Notes: generated from the letters alone by a model not told the origin. DNA of 64,000 nucleotides from Xiphias gladius (GCF_016859285.1 NC_053418.1:25069829-25133828), one strand, 5' to 3'; positions 12,571-26,259 are shown, numbered from the stretch's first letter. Numbers and translations are program-made.

Positions 12571-13829
12571 TTTGATCCCCACAGTGCACAGTACAGCCTT
12601 GTTGAGCTTCTAGCATGTCTGTAGATTCTTACAGCCAGTTCATGGTTTATGTATCCGCATGGCCGCGAAGGTCTGAGTGGTATATCAATATCAGCATCTA
12701 TCCATGTCCAGAAATGTCCAGCCTGACATTTGTGAATACGCGGACTGTACGCACCACAATCGCCAACTGTGCACACACACCATATTCTATTTTTTTGACT
12801 TTTTCTTCTTGTTCAGCCAAACAACCCACACAAAGGAGCAATTCTTCCTGCTGTCATAAGGTTACCATTGTTCTCTAGTGTGCATGTGTGGAACATGTCT
12901 GCATATGTAGACCTCCAATTGTAGCGTGTATAGAAACATCCATGTCCACATCCATATTGAAATATGATCAAAGCTTTAGTCTTTGGTTATGTCTAGGGTT
13001 GGTTAAAATAAGGCAAGATTGTGGTCTTGATTAAATACTAAAAAAGTCAACACTTACTTTAAGCAAAAAACAGATTGGTTTGACTTTTTCATTATTTAGC
13101 CAAAACCACGATCTTTCCTCTGACCTCAACCAAAGTGTTTTAGTAGCCTAGACCTATTGGAACAACACGTGGGATTCATAACGCAAACCCCGATCTCAGC
13201 ACAAATACCCACAACAACCTAGTCTCTTCTGTGTACTATAACGATGTCCGAAAATTTAATAAACGTTTTTTTGTAGGAGACACAGTGGGCTTCATAAAGA
13301 TAGGATATATTGCAGGGGTGTTATGGGATGTTTTGGATTGCATTAGACTGCACATTGCTCCCCTTTTACTGGTATACATGCTGATATGTTACCAATTGAG
13401 TCTCCAAAATGAATCCTCAATTTATTGCAAAGTTCTTCTCTGTAGAAGATACCATTGTGATTTTACTTCAGTCCAATAATAAGAAATAAAAACCATGCTC
13501 AATGTCAGCTCAAATCACTCTGCCCGATTACTAAATCCAATATCCCAAAGTTTTTTACAGTCAAAACACCAATAATCCAGTTTCAACAATAGTCGTCCTT
13601 CAGTCTAGAGGACTGTTGTATCAGATAACATTCCTGTTCTGTGCAGCCAGTTTCCAGTTCCACATTAAGGACCAGCTACTTAATGAATATGTATTGCATG
13701 TATACATAAAGGATTAAGATCTCTCCTTCAGTTCCTTTCCACCTCCTTCCCTTCCTCACTCTCTCTGTCTCTCCTCTCAGCTGTTCAAATATTGTGTTTC
13801 TATTTATACTGAGCTTGGGGAAATATTTA

Positions 13830-14010
13830 CCCTGGGCCACTGAAGCAGGGTGGATATGAATGGGCATCATCTCAGCTTGTCAAATTAGCTGCCGCTCGCT
13901 GCCTGCTAATGTCTTTGTAATTGGACAGGCTGGCAGTGCAGCCTGTCTGACTGCTGTCTTTGCATGGACGTCACGTGTTGCCGCCCTTCTCAAAGGGTTG
14001 GGACGCTACA
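13830..14010. promoter_or_regulatory. Candidate conserved non-coding element
   Basis: A complex, repeat-free block includes AATTAG/TAATTG homeodomain cores and the composite GACGTCACGTG (13967-13977), which overlaps a CRE half with an E-box. No reading frame is convincing. Conservation is inferred from sequence character only. Confidence 0.3.
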
Positions 14011-15880
14011 GAACAACCACTGAGGTCACCTTTCAGGGTTCATACTGAAATCATTTAGATGACATATCCACAGTGACTTAGTGAAACTGTGTTACCATCC
14101 AACTCTCCGTCAAACTTTTGAACCGTTGCAAAATATAAATAGTTAAGGTTACCATCAACTTTTTTTACACTGTAAATTTGTATTCAAAAATATTTTTATT
14201 GGGAGTAAAAATAATCATTTTAAACTAAATTTCTATCTATGGAAACAAAAAAGGTGCCAGCTAACTAGTGGCACCCTTTCCAGCTAGTTGGGTGTTGTTA
14301 TAGAAGTGAGTTGGTATACGATATTCTGTTGCATTCAGTTGAAACTGGCTTGAACTGTAACTGTGATGCACTAGAATGTTAAATTTGGATGAGGTCCTAC
14401 AGTTTATGTGTAGTGTGCTGAGTTAAGTCTAAAGATTTATTTCACTGGATACAAAGGGTTAATGGCAGTCCATAGATATGTACGATGTAGGTTTTAATTT
14501 ATGGTTCAGCTCCAGAATTCACACCATTGATAGCACCATGGGAACACTGAGTAGATGTCTTGTACGTGATCAGGCCATATTGTGCTGTAATTATATTCCC
14601 CACAGCAATTGTGTTTCACATTCATTCATTTATTATGTGATAGCGACTTATATGGGCTACTCACATTCATCCGGAGTTTCATCCAGATACTTACGCCTCA
14701 TTACTGTATAGGAGACTATTGTTGCACAGTTTTTACATTCTCTGTGACAGAGGGCAACAACTGGGGTGACCAGAGGGTTTGCAGTAGAGATGGTTTTGCT
14801 AGATGTTTGTTACTGTAAGGAAGAGGATTGCTGAACCTTTATCCAGATTCCTGTTGTCTTCACTAGCATCAAAATCTTGTAAAAGAAAATACAAGCAGCC
14901 ACAGATGACCAATCACTGTTCTTCCGGTTTCCACAAGGTATCTCCCCAATGAAATTGGGAATGGATATTCATGTTGCTCTGACTGTGAATGATTTTGATT
15001 ACTTGCTGACCTTTCCTCCACTGTCACTGTCAGTTCAAAATTAACTCTTGACGATCACTATAGTCTATGCCAAGGTGTCTCAAACACTAATTTTCTAATT
15101 TCTATGACGCATATGTGCATATTCACAGTCCCAGTAATTTTTGAGTCCTCTCAGTCTTTCATCTGGCACCAGCACCAGGCCAAAATTGAAAACGTGTCAT
15201 GGGGCAGATTGCTGGGTGACATTCAGACCAAAATGTAAACTCTGCACATAAGCTATCTTATTATCTACAAGTTAAAATGCTTTGGATTTTTTTGAGTTCA
15301 TTCATGCAACAACTTAAGGACAAATTTTATTTTCCACTTTTTAGCTCCACCACTGGTTAATAATTGGTACATGTTTAGTATGTTGCTTTACTTCCAAAAC
15401 ATTCATATTGTGGGAAGTAATGAACGTTTGAGCCTCCAGAGAACGCTTTCCCTCTTTTAGTCTTGTGGCAAATACCAGGATCTGTCTAATTTCTTATTTA
15501 TATTTATGTGTTATGCATATGTCATTTTTATCATATTTTATAATTATATGCATTAACATATACATATGTTCTTGGAGAGAAAAAGAAAGAAATGTTTTTC
15601 TATTTGTAAATTCTTAAAACATGAAATATGTGTTTGTTAATCATATTTAACAGCTTAAATAAAATTTATAACAGTAAATTCTTAAATAAAACCTTATTTG
15701 TCGATTTTGTGTCTAAAACTCAAACAGAAACAACGCAGGAGGTGCAAGTACGTTCATTTCATGAATAATTCAAAAGCAACATATGGAATTATGTAGCAAA
15801 AAAACGAAAACAGGATCCACAGGAAATAAAGCACAAGCGGGTGTTTACCCTTTTGTGAACAGCTGAAAAAGTGCAGGGAG
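14011..15880. other. Non-coding stretch, no gene seen
   Basis: AT-rich with no splice-supported exon. The small frames at 14478-14818 show no family resemblance. Confidence 0.5.
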
Positions 15881-16079
15881 TAAAACAGTGATGGAAGTAG
15901 TTAACAACAGCAGCAAGAGAAAGCTAATGGAGAGCCACATTTCCTACGAAAAAGACTCCGACTGCAGACATGGAGATGGGCCTGAAAGTGAGAAGAGAGG
16001 GGCGGAGAAGAAAGGGAAGGAAAGCAGCCGCGGCACTGATATTGATCTTCTGCCAGAGAGATTGATAGAGCAATAAGGA

Positions 16080-16460
16080 GCTGAGGAGAGGAGAGATGAG
16101 AAGTGGAGTAGAGGAGGTGGAGGACGGCAAGGTGAGAGAGAGAGGATTGCAGGGTGTGAGATGAATGGATGGCAGGGCAAGGGTGGGGGAGAGAAGGAGA
16201 GAGGGTGAAGAAAAGATAGAAGAGGAGGAAGGTGGATGGGGACAGAGAAAGTGAAAGACAGTAGATGAAAAAGAAGGAGAGGGAGTTGATGTTGATAAAG
16301 TAGCCAGCGAGTGACATCATTTGAAAGGTGAAAGATCAGGTGTCTATCCTTAATTAGGTCAAGAGGAGCAGAGCGACGGGGTGATGGATGAATTAGAGGA
16401 GATGGAGGAAAAGCGATAAATACAGAAAAAGAGAAAAAGAGAGATGATTGGAAAAGGGAA
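16080..16460. repeat. Purine-rich (GA/GGA) low-complexity region
   Basis: Long AG-rich plus strand with little pyrimidine. It produces spurious Ser/Leu/Pro-rich open frames on the minus strand. Confidence 0.75.
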
Positions 16461-16740
16461 TTGTGTGTTAGGCTAGCTGAGACACTAAAGGTGACCCCCC
16501 GCCACCTGATGGCACGATACATACCCTTTAATGAACTCACCAGCAAAGTGCAGTCACATCTAACTACAGCTGCACCTGCAGCTCCTGTGTGCTGAGTGAA
16601 GACATCAGCAAGTGTGTGTCTCATGTCCATGGCTGTGTGGTGTGTGTGTGTGTGCTCAGACAGACAGTGTGACATGTGAAGCATAGCACAGGCACCATTC
16701 TTCTGCAGCCCCCAGGTGTGTGTATGTGTGGATATACGTT

Positions 16741-16849
<109 letters not shown>

Positions 16850-16956
16850 TATATGAGCTTGTGGCACGGTGAGTGGAGGACCAGCACAGCCATCACTCAG
16901 GTCCAAGGCCTAATGGAGAGTCCTGGCAGACAGCTGGCTGATAGATGGCCTGACCA

Positions 16957-16957
<1 letters not shown>

Positions 16958-17001
<44 letters not shown>
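16958..17001. repeat. (CA)n microsatellite
   Basis: About 22 CA units, opposite in strand to the (GT)n array that ends 110 bp earlier, so the two could pair as a large hairpin. Confidence 0.95.
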
Positions 17002-17003
<2 letters not shown>

Positions 17004-17273
17004 CATCAGATAACAGTACTAATGCCTGACCCCACTCACTACCTGTCCTTCAGCAGTGAAAGAGGGAGAGAAGGGGAAGAGAAGAAAAAAAGAAACAGCA
17101 ATGTGTGTGTGTTTGTATGTGTGCAGTGTGTGTTCTTGTGTGTGTGTATTGTGCATTGTGAGTCGCTGGCATGTCTACATGTCTGTTGATATGATCTCAA
17201 TTTCCCTGTTAGTCCTTCTCCCCAGTTTGTCAGGAACCATTAACATCACCAGGGATCTCTGACTTCTTGGACA

Positions 17274-17276
<3 letters not shown>

Positions 17277-17358
<82 letters not shown>

Positions 17359-17397
17359 GCACACACGCACACACACTCACGCACACACATGCACACA
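17277..17397. repeat. (CA)n microsatellite with CACTCACG interruptions
   Basis: Pure CA to about 17354, then a degenerate CA part with ACTCACGC and ACGCAC units. Confidence 0.95.
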
Positions 17398-17399
17398 TA

Positions 17400-19240
17400 A
17401 ATATAAGACTATGTGCTCATAATTGCACTAATCCCTGCTCTCGTGCACAAGTATGATCAAGAGTGACACACACATATACATACACACAAACACACCTGCA
17501 GCAGCGACTAAAGCCACATGTGTTTCATGTTGGTGTGGGCTGAAGTACACGGCCTGCCTTCACTCTTCATTAGCCTCTATGTGAATGAGATGCTTGGAGA
17601 CATTAAGGTAATGTTACAGACCAATAAAGTATTTAAAGCTCCCCGGGTGCCAATGCAGGGGATGGCAGGGTGGGTCGAGGATGCTGGGGGCCCATAGAGG
17701 AGAAGGTGGTGGGAAGGTCAGGAGGAGAGGACGCAATCTGACATATTTTACTAATTTTGTCTGTTTTTATAAATGACAGCTTTCTTGAGGAAAAAAAAGT
17801 TTGTTGTTGAGAACTTTGAAAAATGAGAATGATGAGCTTCGGAAGTGTTTCCATTCTGTAAACAGGAGGATTGACAAACTGTAACTATGGAGGCACAAAG
17901 ATGTCAAAGGACTTTATCATCACAAATACATGTACATACAAGTACATCTGACAGCTGCATGGGTCGATGTCCCATCTCTCTGATGTATCAGCAGGACTAA
18001 AGTAATGATAGCTTTTAGTGAGTCAGACTCCCAAACATAGAAGTAATGATTTACAGTTGGACAAGGCTTCCAGCTAGTTTTGCCTGTGCGGCCAAAGCCT
18101 GATGCAGTTTATTCCTCTGTGTCATTAGAGCTCCACATCAAGAAGCCACAACGTTGCATGAGGTGACATCTTCCCTCACAATGAACATGGCCACTGTAGC
18201 TTTCATAAGTTTCTGTTTTGTGTTTTAAACACTCACTGGTGAACCAAATGGGTTTTAATCCACAGCTGAAAATAGTTTGTGACAAATGCAAAATTTCCTC
18301 CTGTTTGAGTGTTGTTTGCCAAAGGCTGCAGTGCCCGGCTGTTTCAGGATATTACTATTTCTATTAAGTATATATATTTGTGAACCATTTTAAAGATTCG
18401 GGTCCTCAAATTGGCATGAATGGGCTTGGGGCACAGTGCCGCTGACAGGAAAGTCAGAGTGTGTTGAGAGTAACTCATCGAAAAATATTGAATAAGACCA
18501 GTTTTATCCTTTAAGCCAGGAATTTTACCTTATCATAAGCACTTTACTGGATATCCATAACTAGCACCGACACGAAGCCTTCACAAGTGTCATTTAATGT
18601 TCAAATTTGTTTATTAAATTAGCTCAGTCGAAAGCTATGACTCTCATGGTTTGTTAGCTTGGAAATCTTTTGTTTACTAGTGCCATTTGAGATTCACTAG
18701 TTCCTAAATGAGCTTTTTAGTTTGAATTAAGCAGAGTCTGACACATGTAACCTGTAATTATACTTTTAGGACTTTGTAATTTCTGCAAAACAGCATCACT
18801 ATTTCTTTCGAAAATACAAAACTAGAAAAAACGTGTTGCAATCTCCTTGTCACCCATTTACTCTGCAAAAAAATTTGTCATGCTATTCATTAGCATTGTC
18901 ATCATGCTTCTTCATGCCGTGACACGAGTACAACACATACCTAGGACATAATAAGGGTGGAAAAGCTACTTAAGGGTAATATATTTTAACACACCTGTTC
19001 TGTTTTGATTTTGACAGCTCCCAATTTAAGCAGGACTCTGTAACATTTGCCGTGTCAGTTACAGGATACTGACATATTAAATTTCCCCTCATTTCTTAAG
19101 ATTCTCTTGAGTCCACTGCTTGAAAGACATCACCATTAGGCAACCTGAGTGAGAGCGAATGGAGTGAGACCACAAGCAGGTCCTGTTGACGTACAGGCTC
19201 ATTTTAGTCTTGTGTTAAAACCTTTGAAATGTCTATATGT
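17400..19240. other. Non-coding stretch, no gene seen
   Basis: A mixture of AT-rich and balanced sequence. No exon with credible splice sites and coding content found. Confidence 0.5.
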
Positions 19241-19244
19241 GTCA

Positions 19245-19540
19245 TGCTAAAATGAAGTGTAACAGCAGAAGAAATAGAGAAGAGTCGTAATGTCACTGAA
19301 TTCACACAGGAATGTCAGTTACACAGTGACACCTATCTAAAGTTTTGTAGGATTTGCTAACATTAGCCAACATTAACCACCATACTGGTCGTCCCAGACT
19401 AAGTAAGGCAGTAGCAGCAAAACTCCTCAGTGTACTGAATTAAGAAAGGGTGCGTTTCATTTCTTATGAATTCAACTATTCATTTGGAAGAGGAAGAATG
19501 CATTATTTCTGCTTTCAAAATCAGTATAGTTTCACTTTGA
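19245..19540. repeat. Dispersed repeat, TTGCTAACATTAGCC family, copy 1
   Basis: Shares, in order, GTAACAG, GAGAAGAGTC, TTGCTAACATTAGCCA, GGCAGTAGCAGCAAAACT, AATTCAACT and TAGTTTCACTTT-type phrases with 40460-40825. Both copies lie in the same orientation. Confidence 0.75.
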
Positions 19541-19550
19541 TATATTTAAA

Positions 19551-19564
19551 TAGATAGATGGATT

Positions 19565-19653
<89 letters not shown>
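19551..19653. repeat. (GATA)n microsatellite
   Basis: About 24 GATA units, nearly perfect. GATA arrays are often enriched near sex-linked regions in vertebrates, but nothing here shows that. Confidence 0.97.
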
Positions 19654-20464
19654 GCCTCTGTGACATTCAACATATACCTGAGCATCAGAGAGGACGACTG
19701 ATGGAAGACCATCAGCATAACGAATACCAAGCTTTAAACTTAAATGACTTCAGACACATTAGGAATGGATCGTGCTTTGTGGACAATGGGTGTAGTCTCG
19801 CTCCATTGATTTCTCACCAGCTTTATTGCACTCCATCGACGGCTAATGCCCCTAAGATCCTGCCACAGTCTGAATTATTCAGCAGGAGTGTTTTGTTTTT
19901 GTGTCAGGGCCACGGGGGTAATTCTAGATCGGCGATATTTGATGATCTGCTGCAGGAGTAAAATGTCTATTCTCAGTGTAGCAGCGCGGCTTTTTTCAAT
20001 GACCATGGGTCTGATGTGTGTGTATGGGCTGATACGAGGCATCCATATCAAGTTGAGAAAAAGCCCGTGACAGCGATATTTAGCATCTGGCTGTGTTCCA
20101 ATATTGTCCCAGGCTGCATCAAGGCTTTTCATTTCAAAATGGGACAGACAGGTGGAATGAGACGGAACAGGAGATGACCGACTTCTCAGTATCACTGGGG
20201 ATTAAAGGAGGCATTGATGGAATAGCTCAGAAGTGGAAACAATAGCCAAAGATAGAAAAAATGGAAGAGGAGATGAAGAGAGAGAGCGTGCAACAGAGAG
20301 TTAGAGACAGACAGAAACACAAAAACAGAGAGTGTAGGGCCAAAGAGAAAATGAAGCAAAGCCACTGAGGGTAAGACAACAGAATAGAAGAGATATATGT
20401 ACGCAGAGAAAGAAAGAGGGATGCAGAGAGAGGGAAAGAGATGAGAAGAGAGGACAAAAGTGCG

Positions 20465-20690
20465 TTGGTTAAGATTCAGGGCAGGCGGTGGCGCGGGGCT
20501 ATCATTACCATACATCAGGACAATAAATGAGGCTTTCAGCGGGCCGTAATAAGAGTTTGATAAATCATCGGAGCCAGAATTAACTAGACGTCAAAACAAT
20601 GTGAGGGCTCTGACGGATGGCATAGGAGGGGCCGATGGCACAGATTAGTCTAGCTGGGAGTGAAGGAGGGCTGGGGGGGGGTGAGGAGCA
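20465..20690. promoter_or_regulatory. Candidate conserved non-coding element
   Basis: A repeat-free block with GGGCCGTAATAAGAG, TTTGATAAATCATC and AATTAACTAGACGTC-type sequence, flanked by GA-rich low complexity. No coding frame. Character only; needs alignment. Confidence 0.25.
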
Positions 20691-20984
20691 CAAGGACAGA
20701 GGCTGGCAGACTGTTAAACAGAGGAATGAGACATGGTCTGCTCTGTAACATTCATGTGGATGAGGAAGTTTGCATCTAACTACTATGGAGACGACAAGAA
20801 TTTTGTGGGTATTAGCGTGTTTCCCTTGTGTGTTGACTTATGACCTCAGGAAAGTGTCCGTGCTGATACTGTAAAAAATTTATTCCTGTCTGTATCATTT
20901 TCCAGCATCTCAGAGGGTTGTTCTCCATCTGTGTGCATGTGTTTGTGTGTGCGTGACAAGCTCTCAGCACCCCACAGCTAATCT

Positions 20985-21330
20985 TGTTGGTTATCATGAT
21001 GAGAGGTTAGTGCAGTGCTGCTACTGTCCCCATTGCCTGCTCCCCCAAGCCCCCCTGATCCACACCCCCAGTGGGTAGCTTTAATTGCCAGGCTCTGACC
21101 TTTGCTGAGCAGCAGTGACAAGGCCTGTCTGTGGCAGTGGGAGGTGGTAACGGCTCGATTAGCTGTGACAGCAGAGGCCAGCAATTGGAGGGAGGGAGCG
21201 AGATATAGAGAGAGATAGGGAGAGAGCGGAGAGAGAAGGAAAGAAATGAGAGTGAGCAGAGAGCCAGCACTGGCTAATTGGAGCCCCTCTTCCTCGGAGC
21301 AGAGAGCTAGAGAGCAGTCGCAATGGTCTG
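20985..21330. promoter_or_regulatory. Candidate conserved non-coding element
   Basis: Complex sequence with CTAATCTTGTTGG, GCTTTAATTGCCAG, GGCTCGATTAGCTG and GGCTAATTGGAG, i.e. several homeodomain/NF-Y-like cores, split by a GAGAGA block. It contains no defensible exon. Confidence 0.28.
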
Positions 21331-21417
21331 GGGCATTATGACGAGTGTGTGAGTGTATGTTGGGAGGGGAGGCTATGGGGAGAGTCAAATCCACTCTGCT
21401 CAGCTTGAGAGCATTTT

Positions 21418-21423
<6 letters not shown>

Positions 21424-21502
<79 letters not shown>

Positions 21503-21571
21503 CGTGTGTGTGTGTGTGTGTGTGTGTTTGTGTGTTTGTGTGTGTGTGCGTGTGTGTGCGTGTGTGTGTGC
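21424..21571. repeat. (GT)n microsatellite with internal (CG)n
   Basis: GT array interrupted by GCGCGCGCG near 21495 and by TTTG units further on. Confidence 0.95.
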
Positions 21572-22259
21572 GTGCTTTTGTGGTCAGAAAGAGACTAAGT
21601 GGAATGGACAGTTAGATTGAACAGAACGAGACACAATTACCAGGTGACGCTGAGAAGATAATGTTGTCCCAATCTAACTCACCCCTCAACCCTCTCTCCC
21701 TCTCTCTGTCAACACACACACATGCATACACCTGCATACACCCCATCCTCTTCCTCTCTCTTTCTGTGTCCTGCAGGCTAGAAGTGGTCTCTGAAGAGTC
21801 CCAGGGTGAACAGCCTGCAGGTAGAGACCACCAAGCCTTTATCAGCTGTCTTTATCGCACTGCATGCTGTGAGAAGTTAGATGTCAGTCCTGCACCTGTG
21901 AAGTGAGTTCACATAGTTTGATCCCCACAACTCTGCCTGTCAACAGCTTATTTTATATTTTATCTGTCCTGTTCGAGAGACCTCAAAGAAACAAGACCGA
22001 GGCCATGTTCAGGCCAACTTGAGCTCTGCGTGAAAAAACGCAGTCCCCTCATTCATCTCAATGGAGGCATTCCAGTGCCAGGATGGGCAAATAAAAATGA
22101 ACCTGGCTCAACTTTTTCTGCAACACAGCACAATATTATCCAGGCAATGCGCTGCACAGGCCAATCAATACATATCAGGACTTGTAAAATCCTGTTTGAA
22201 CAGTGTTTTGGCCTTTTACAAGCCTGTAGCACATTAATCTGTGTTGCCATCAGCAATCT

Positions 22260-22640
22260 TAATGTGCTCACAATGAAGTCCTAACATGCTCATGACGTTA
22301 ATGTTTAGTATGTTCAACATCTTAATTTAGTGCTCTAACATGCTAACATTTGCTAATTAGCACTAAACACAAAGTACAGCCGAGAGTGACGGGAACATCA
22401 TTAGTTCTGCAAGTAGATGCTAAGTTAGATGAAAAGTTAAAGGATCACCAAAGCTGTCCTGAGAGCAACATGAATATCTTGACCAAATTTTATGGCAATC
22501 CATCCAAAAGTTATCACTAAAAACCAAAACTGCCAAGCTTACGTCGGTACTAGAGGAAAAGTCAGTTGATCACCAAAGTCAGTAGAATTCATCCTCTGGG
22601 GACATCAATGTCTGCCAAATTGAATGAAATATTTCAGTAT
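22260..22640. repeat. Dispersed repeat, TAACATGCTAACATTTGCTA family, copy 2
   Basis: Opposite in orientation to the copy at 12330-12570 and like the one near 63740-63900. Includes GCACTAAACACAAAGTACAG and ATGGCAATCCATCCAAAAG, phrases found in many fish repeats. Confidence 0.7.
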
Positions 22641-23155
22641 GGACCAAAGTGGTGGATCAACAACAACAAACAGACATTGCCACAGACGGAGCCATGCTGC
22701 AAAACAAGTCTAAACGTTTTACCTGTTGACCTTACCTGTAAGTTTCAGCACCAGCCAAAATTGAAAACCTAATTCTCACTATGTACCTTTTCATTTGAAT
22801 AAACATGAGATGGGTGCTGCTACTCTGCTGAACCACAGTCACAATTTTAAAGTAGTTTGATCTCTACCAGTTATTTAGTAATCTTCTAGAAATTTGAATT
22901 CTATTGCAGTAACAGATCTCATTTGTGAGTCAAATAGTTCAGCATTCTTTCCACTGCTAATGAAATAACTCAGCAACTTGGATCCAGTTTCCAATGAGAA
23001 TCATAGCCCTCAGATCACAGTTTATTGAAATTCATGAAATGCATCAAATATCCTCCGTGTGACAGGATGGTGCTGTCTCAGTCCCACACAAAAGATGCAG
23101 CTCATATTTTTTTGATTTTCTTCCTCATTTCGGAAACATAGTAAACTGATTGGTG

Positions 23156-23436
23156 ACAGGAAAGTGGATGGCAGACAGAGAGGAAATGACCACTGGTCGG
23201 GACAGACCGCCGCCCACCATGAGCCAGGTTCTGTTCAAGGTTTCTACCTGTTAAAAGGGAGTTTTTCCTTGCGACTGTTGCCAAGTGCTTGCTCATGGGG
23301 GAATGTTGGGTCTCTGTAAATATAACTATAAAGTATACGGTCTAGACCTGCTCTATATGAAAATTGCCCTGAGATAACCTCTGTTACGATTTGGCAGTAT
23401 ATAAATAAAATTGAATTGAATTTAATTTAATTGAAA
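23156..23436 (-). repeat. Dispersed repeat, GAGCAAGCACTTGG family, copy 1
   Basis: From GAGCCAGGTTCTGTTCAAGG to AATTGAATTGAATTT the stretch matches the reverse complement of 51079-51310 with few differences (shared: ACCTGTTAAAAGGGAGTTTT, GGTCTAGACCTGCTCTATAT). The open frame in it is part of the repeat, not a gene. Strand is given relative to copy 2. Confidence 0.9.
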
Positions 23437-24599
23437 TGAGGTGCAACCTGGATTCAAACCCACAGAATCATTATAAAATGACGGATGCACAATGAACCTA
23501 AGATGAACCTGGAGCCTACAACCACAACCTTCAAATGTAATAATATAAAATAGTAATACTACACTCAACTGTTTCTGATATTAAACTAAGTACAACCACA
23601 CACTGAATCTTGATGCCACTAAATGTACCCTGCTTGACAAAGAGCAACGCTGGGTTTGAAACATTGCCAGAGTAAAGCTTAGTGGTCCAGTATATAGTTT
23701 TATTTGGGGTGGACACTCATTTCTGTGTACTCCTTTTTAAAACAGACAGGAGTGAAAGGTCTAAACTGGTTTAAGTCAACCCGGGTGAAGTTAAGGGTTC
23801 ACAGCAAGGACAAACTCTGCCCTGCTTGGTGTCAACGTTCAGTGACTTGGGGCAACAATACGTCTTTAGATTATTTCTGGAATGACCGTGACACAACAAC
23901 AGAAGCTGAAGCCCAATAAACTTTGTGGCTGTATACATGTGAATTATTATAGCATTAGATTTGGCAAAAAAAACACATTTAATGATTTAGAATGACTGTT
24001 AATGTCATCAGCATCCTGTTTATGTGATTCTAGACCTGATGTCCACTGGGGTGAACATTCAGTTTTGAAATACACTGTGCTGTGTTGTCCACATTGAAAA
24101 AAAAATCTTCTAATTATCTTTTACTATGATATTGAATGTAGTGTTTTAATTGTACACCGAGTTCAAGAAACTTACTTATTACTTAGGCGGAAGTCATATA
24201 TTAAAACATTGCAATTTCTTTGGCTAAAACCAAAAAACATGGTCTGAAGGCCTTAAAATGCTATGATGACATTATAAGGTATTTATCCCATTGGAGAACT
24301 AGGGATGTACATGTAAACCAGACTGTTAAGGGTCAGGTGTACAGAAGAATATGAACTGGATATTCTTTTGTAAAAGACCCATATCAGCACACTGTATCAC
24401 TATAGACCTGGCTATCTTATGAAAAGGCTCTAGCAGTTGGAGTGCTCGGGGTCGCCTGAACCACCAGGACATCCTGCAAACTCCACATCTGATCTAATCT
24501 CACTTTGCTGCAGGGGGAATATGCCCAAAAACTAATTCACTCATGTACTACTTCCCCTGCTCTGTTAGTAATATTAACTAACCCTTTATGGCATGGTGT

Positions 24600-24790
24600 C
24601 AAGTCTTTGACTGACAAACAGCGGTGTAATGACAACCATCTGGCGTAGTAATGAAGGCAGCAGTGGGAATGAGATGTTTTAATTAATGAAAGCCACTCCA
24701 TTAGCTCTGATGAGTGGCTTATCAGCTTCGGCTCATTATGCAAATGGAATTAAGATCGCTGAGCAGCCTGCGTTGTTAATAACAGAGATG
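24600..24790. promoter_or_regulatory. Candidate conserved enhancer-like element with POU octamer
   Basis: A repeat-free block contains a perfect POU octamer ATGCAAAT (24738-24745), TTTTAATTAATGAAAG, CCATTAGCTCTGAT and GGAATTAAGATCG, so several homeodomain-type sites fall within 150 bp. No coding frame. Enhancer function is inferred. Confidence 0.35.
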
Positions 24791-25526
24791 TTAAGGCGTT
24801 TTGTTCAAAGTGACTTCCTTTGACCAAGGCTGGCAGCCAGGAAGCCATCAGCTGTTCCAACAATGACATAGAAAGTGTCAGCTATATTTATATATATATT
24901 CTGGTTTCCTAAGTAAACACAAGACAATGGCCTGCGAACTCCACTCTAATCAACTCCAGCAAAGTTTCCAGCAAAAACAGGTAACTTTTTAGATGAGCTT
25001 TGATAAACTGACTGTACTCTACCTGCCCAGCAACAAATGGCAGATAAAAGTCAGCAACTAGTTGTTGGACGTAGCAGAGCATTTATGGCTAAAAACATCA
25101 GGTATTAGAAGAGACCATAACAGAGCTAAAATGAGTTGTGGATGGACCAACAGCCTTCAGGTGGACAGAAAATGCTAAATGACGCTAAATGAATGCTTGT
25201 GTTGTTCCGTGTCTGCTGGATGAGTAATAGGCAATTATTTGCTAACACATTCGGCATAACAACTGTGCAGTATGAGGTGATAATATTGCATTTTCAGTCA
25301 TTGTGTTTTCAGCTTGCTCTGCTGCAGCAAAAATAGCTTTAATTATTAAAGCTGGATGTAAAGTAAAACCTGGGGAAACAAAGAAAAATGAAACTACGTC
25401 TATTCTTTCGATTAATCAAAAATGGAAGACACAGTGTTTCAGCAGTGGGTGCTGTACTCAGCATTTTCTGGCCAGAGCTTAAAAATGTACCTTGTCACGT
25501 GGTCATGTGTATATGAATGTGTATCT

Positions 25527-25529
<3 letters not shown>

Positions 25530-25565
<36 letters not shown>

Positions 25566-25580
25566 TGTGATCATGTGCCT

Positions 25581-25658
<78 letters not shown>
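25530..25658. repeat. Two adjacent (GT)n microsatellites
   Basis: 25530-25561 and 25586-25658, separated by TTTTTGTGATCATGTGCCTCTG-type sequence. Confidence 0.95.
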
Positions 25659-25659
<1 letters not shown>

Positions 25660-25941
25660 CACATGGGGTTGTGTGCCTCTTTTTGACCCTGTGGTCATTA
25701 ATCTCACTTGCTGTCAGGGTAATGGACACTGATGGACAGGATGGTGTTTGCTCTCTCACTCTCTCACACACACACAAACACGCGCAAAAATACAGTACAC
25801 GCCCACACACAAGTAGCTATAAGTGCTGACAGCTTCAAACAGCCCCCCTCCACACACATACACAATTCAGTTACTCATTCACAGCAGATGACGGCCATTC
25901 ACTGAATAATCCACAAGCTTACTAGCTTTCTTGCTGGTGCA

Positions 25942-25943
<2 letters not shown>

Positions 25944-26002
<59 letters not shown>
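25944..26002. repeat. (GT)n microsatellite
   Basis: About 29 GT units. Confidence 0.96.
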
Positions 26003-26004
<2 letters not shown>

Positions 26005-26259
26005 ATGTCTGCATGTTAAGCTGTCTCCAGTCGGCCGTCACTCCCTCTGCTGGTCAGTCAGAGCGCTGACTATTCTATTCAAATTAGTCATACCTGCTGT
26101 CGGGCCTTCACCTATTCACTCTCCCAAGAGGTTTCTACACTTCCCCAAAACATCTGTATGTTACATTTCCAGAGTCACAGTGAGGTTAGCACCACAACCC
26201 CCCCACTAACCAGACTGCTTTGTCCAGCCTGCCTGCTCGCTTCCTCCACATTTCAAAGC

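Noticed and set aside
23102..23296. Open frame similar to one at 51190-51459
   Set aside because: Both are the same dispersed repeat read in frame; similarity reflects repeat copies, not a protein family.
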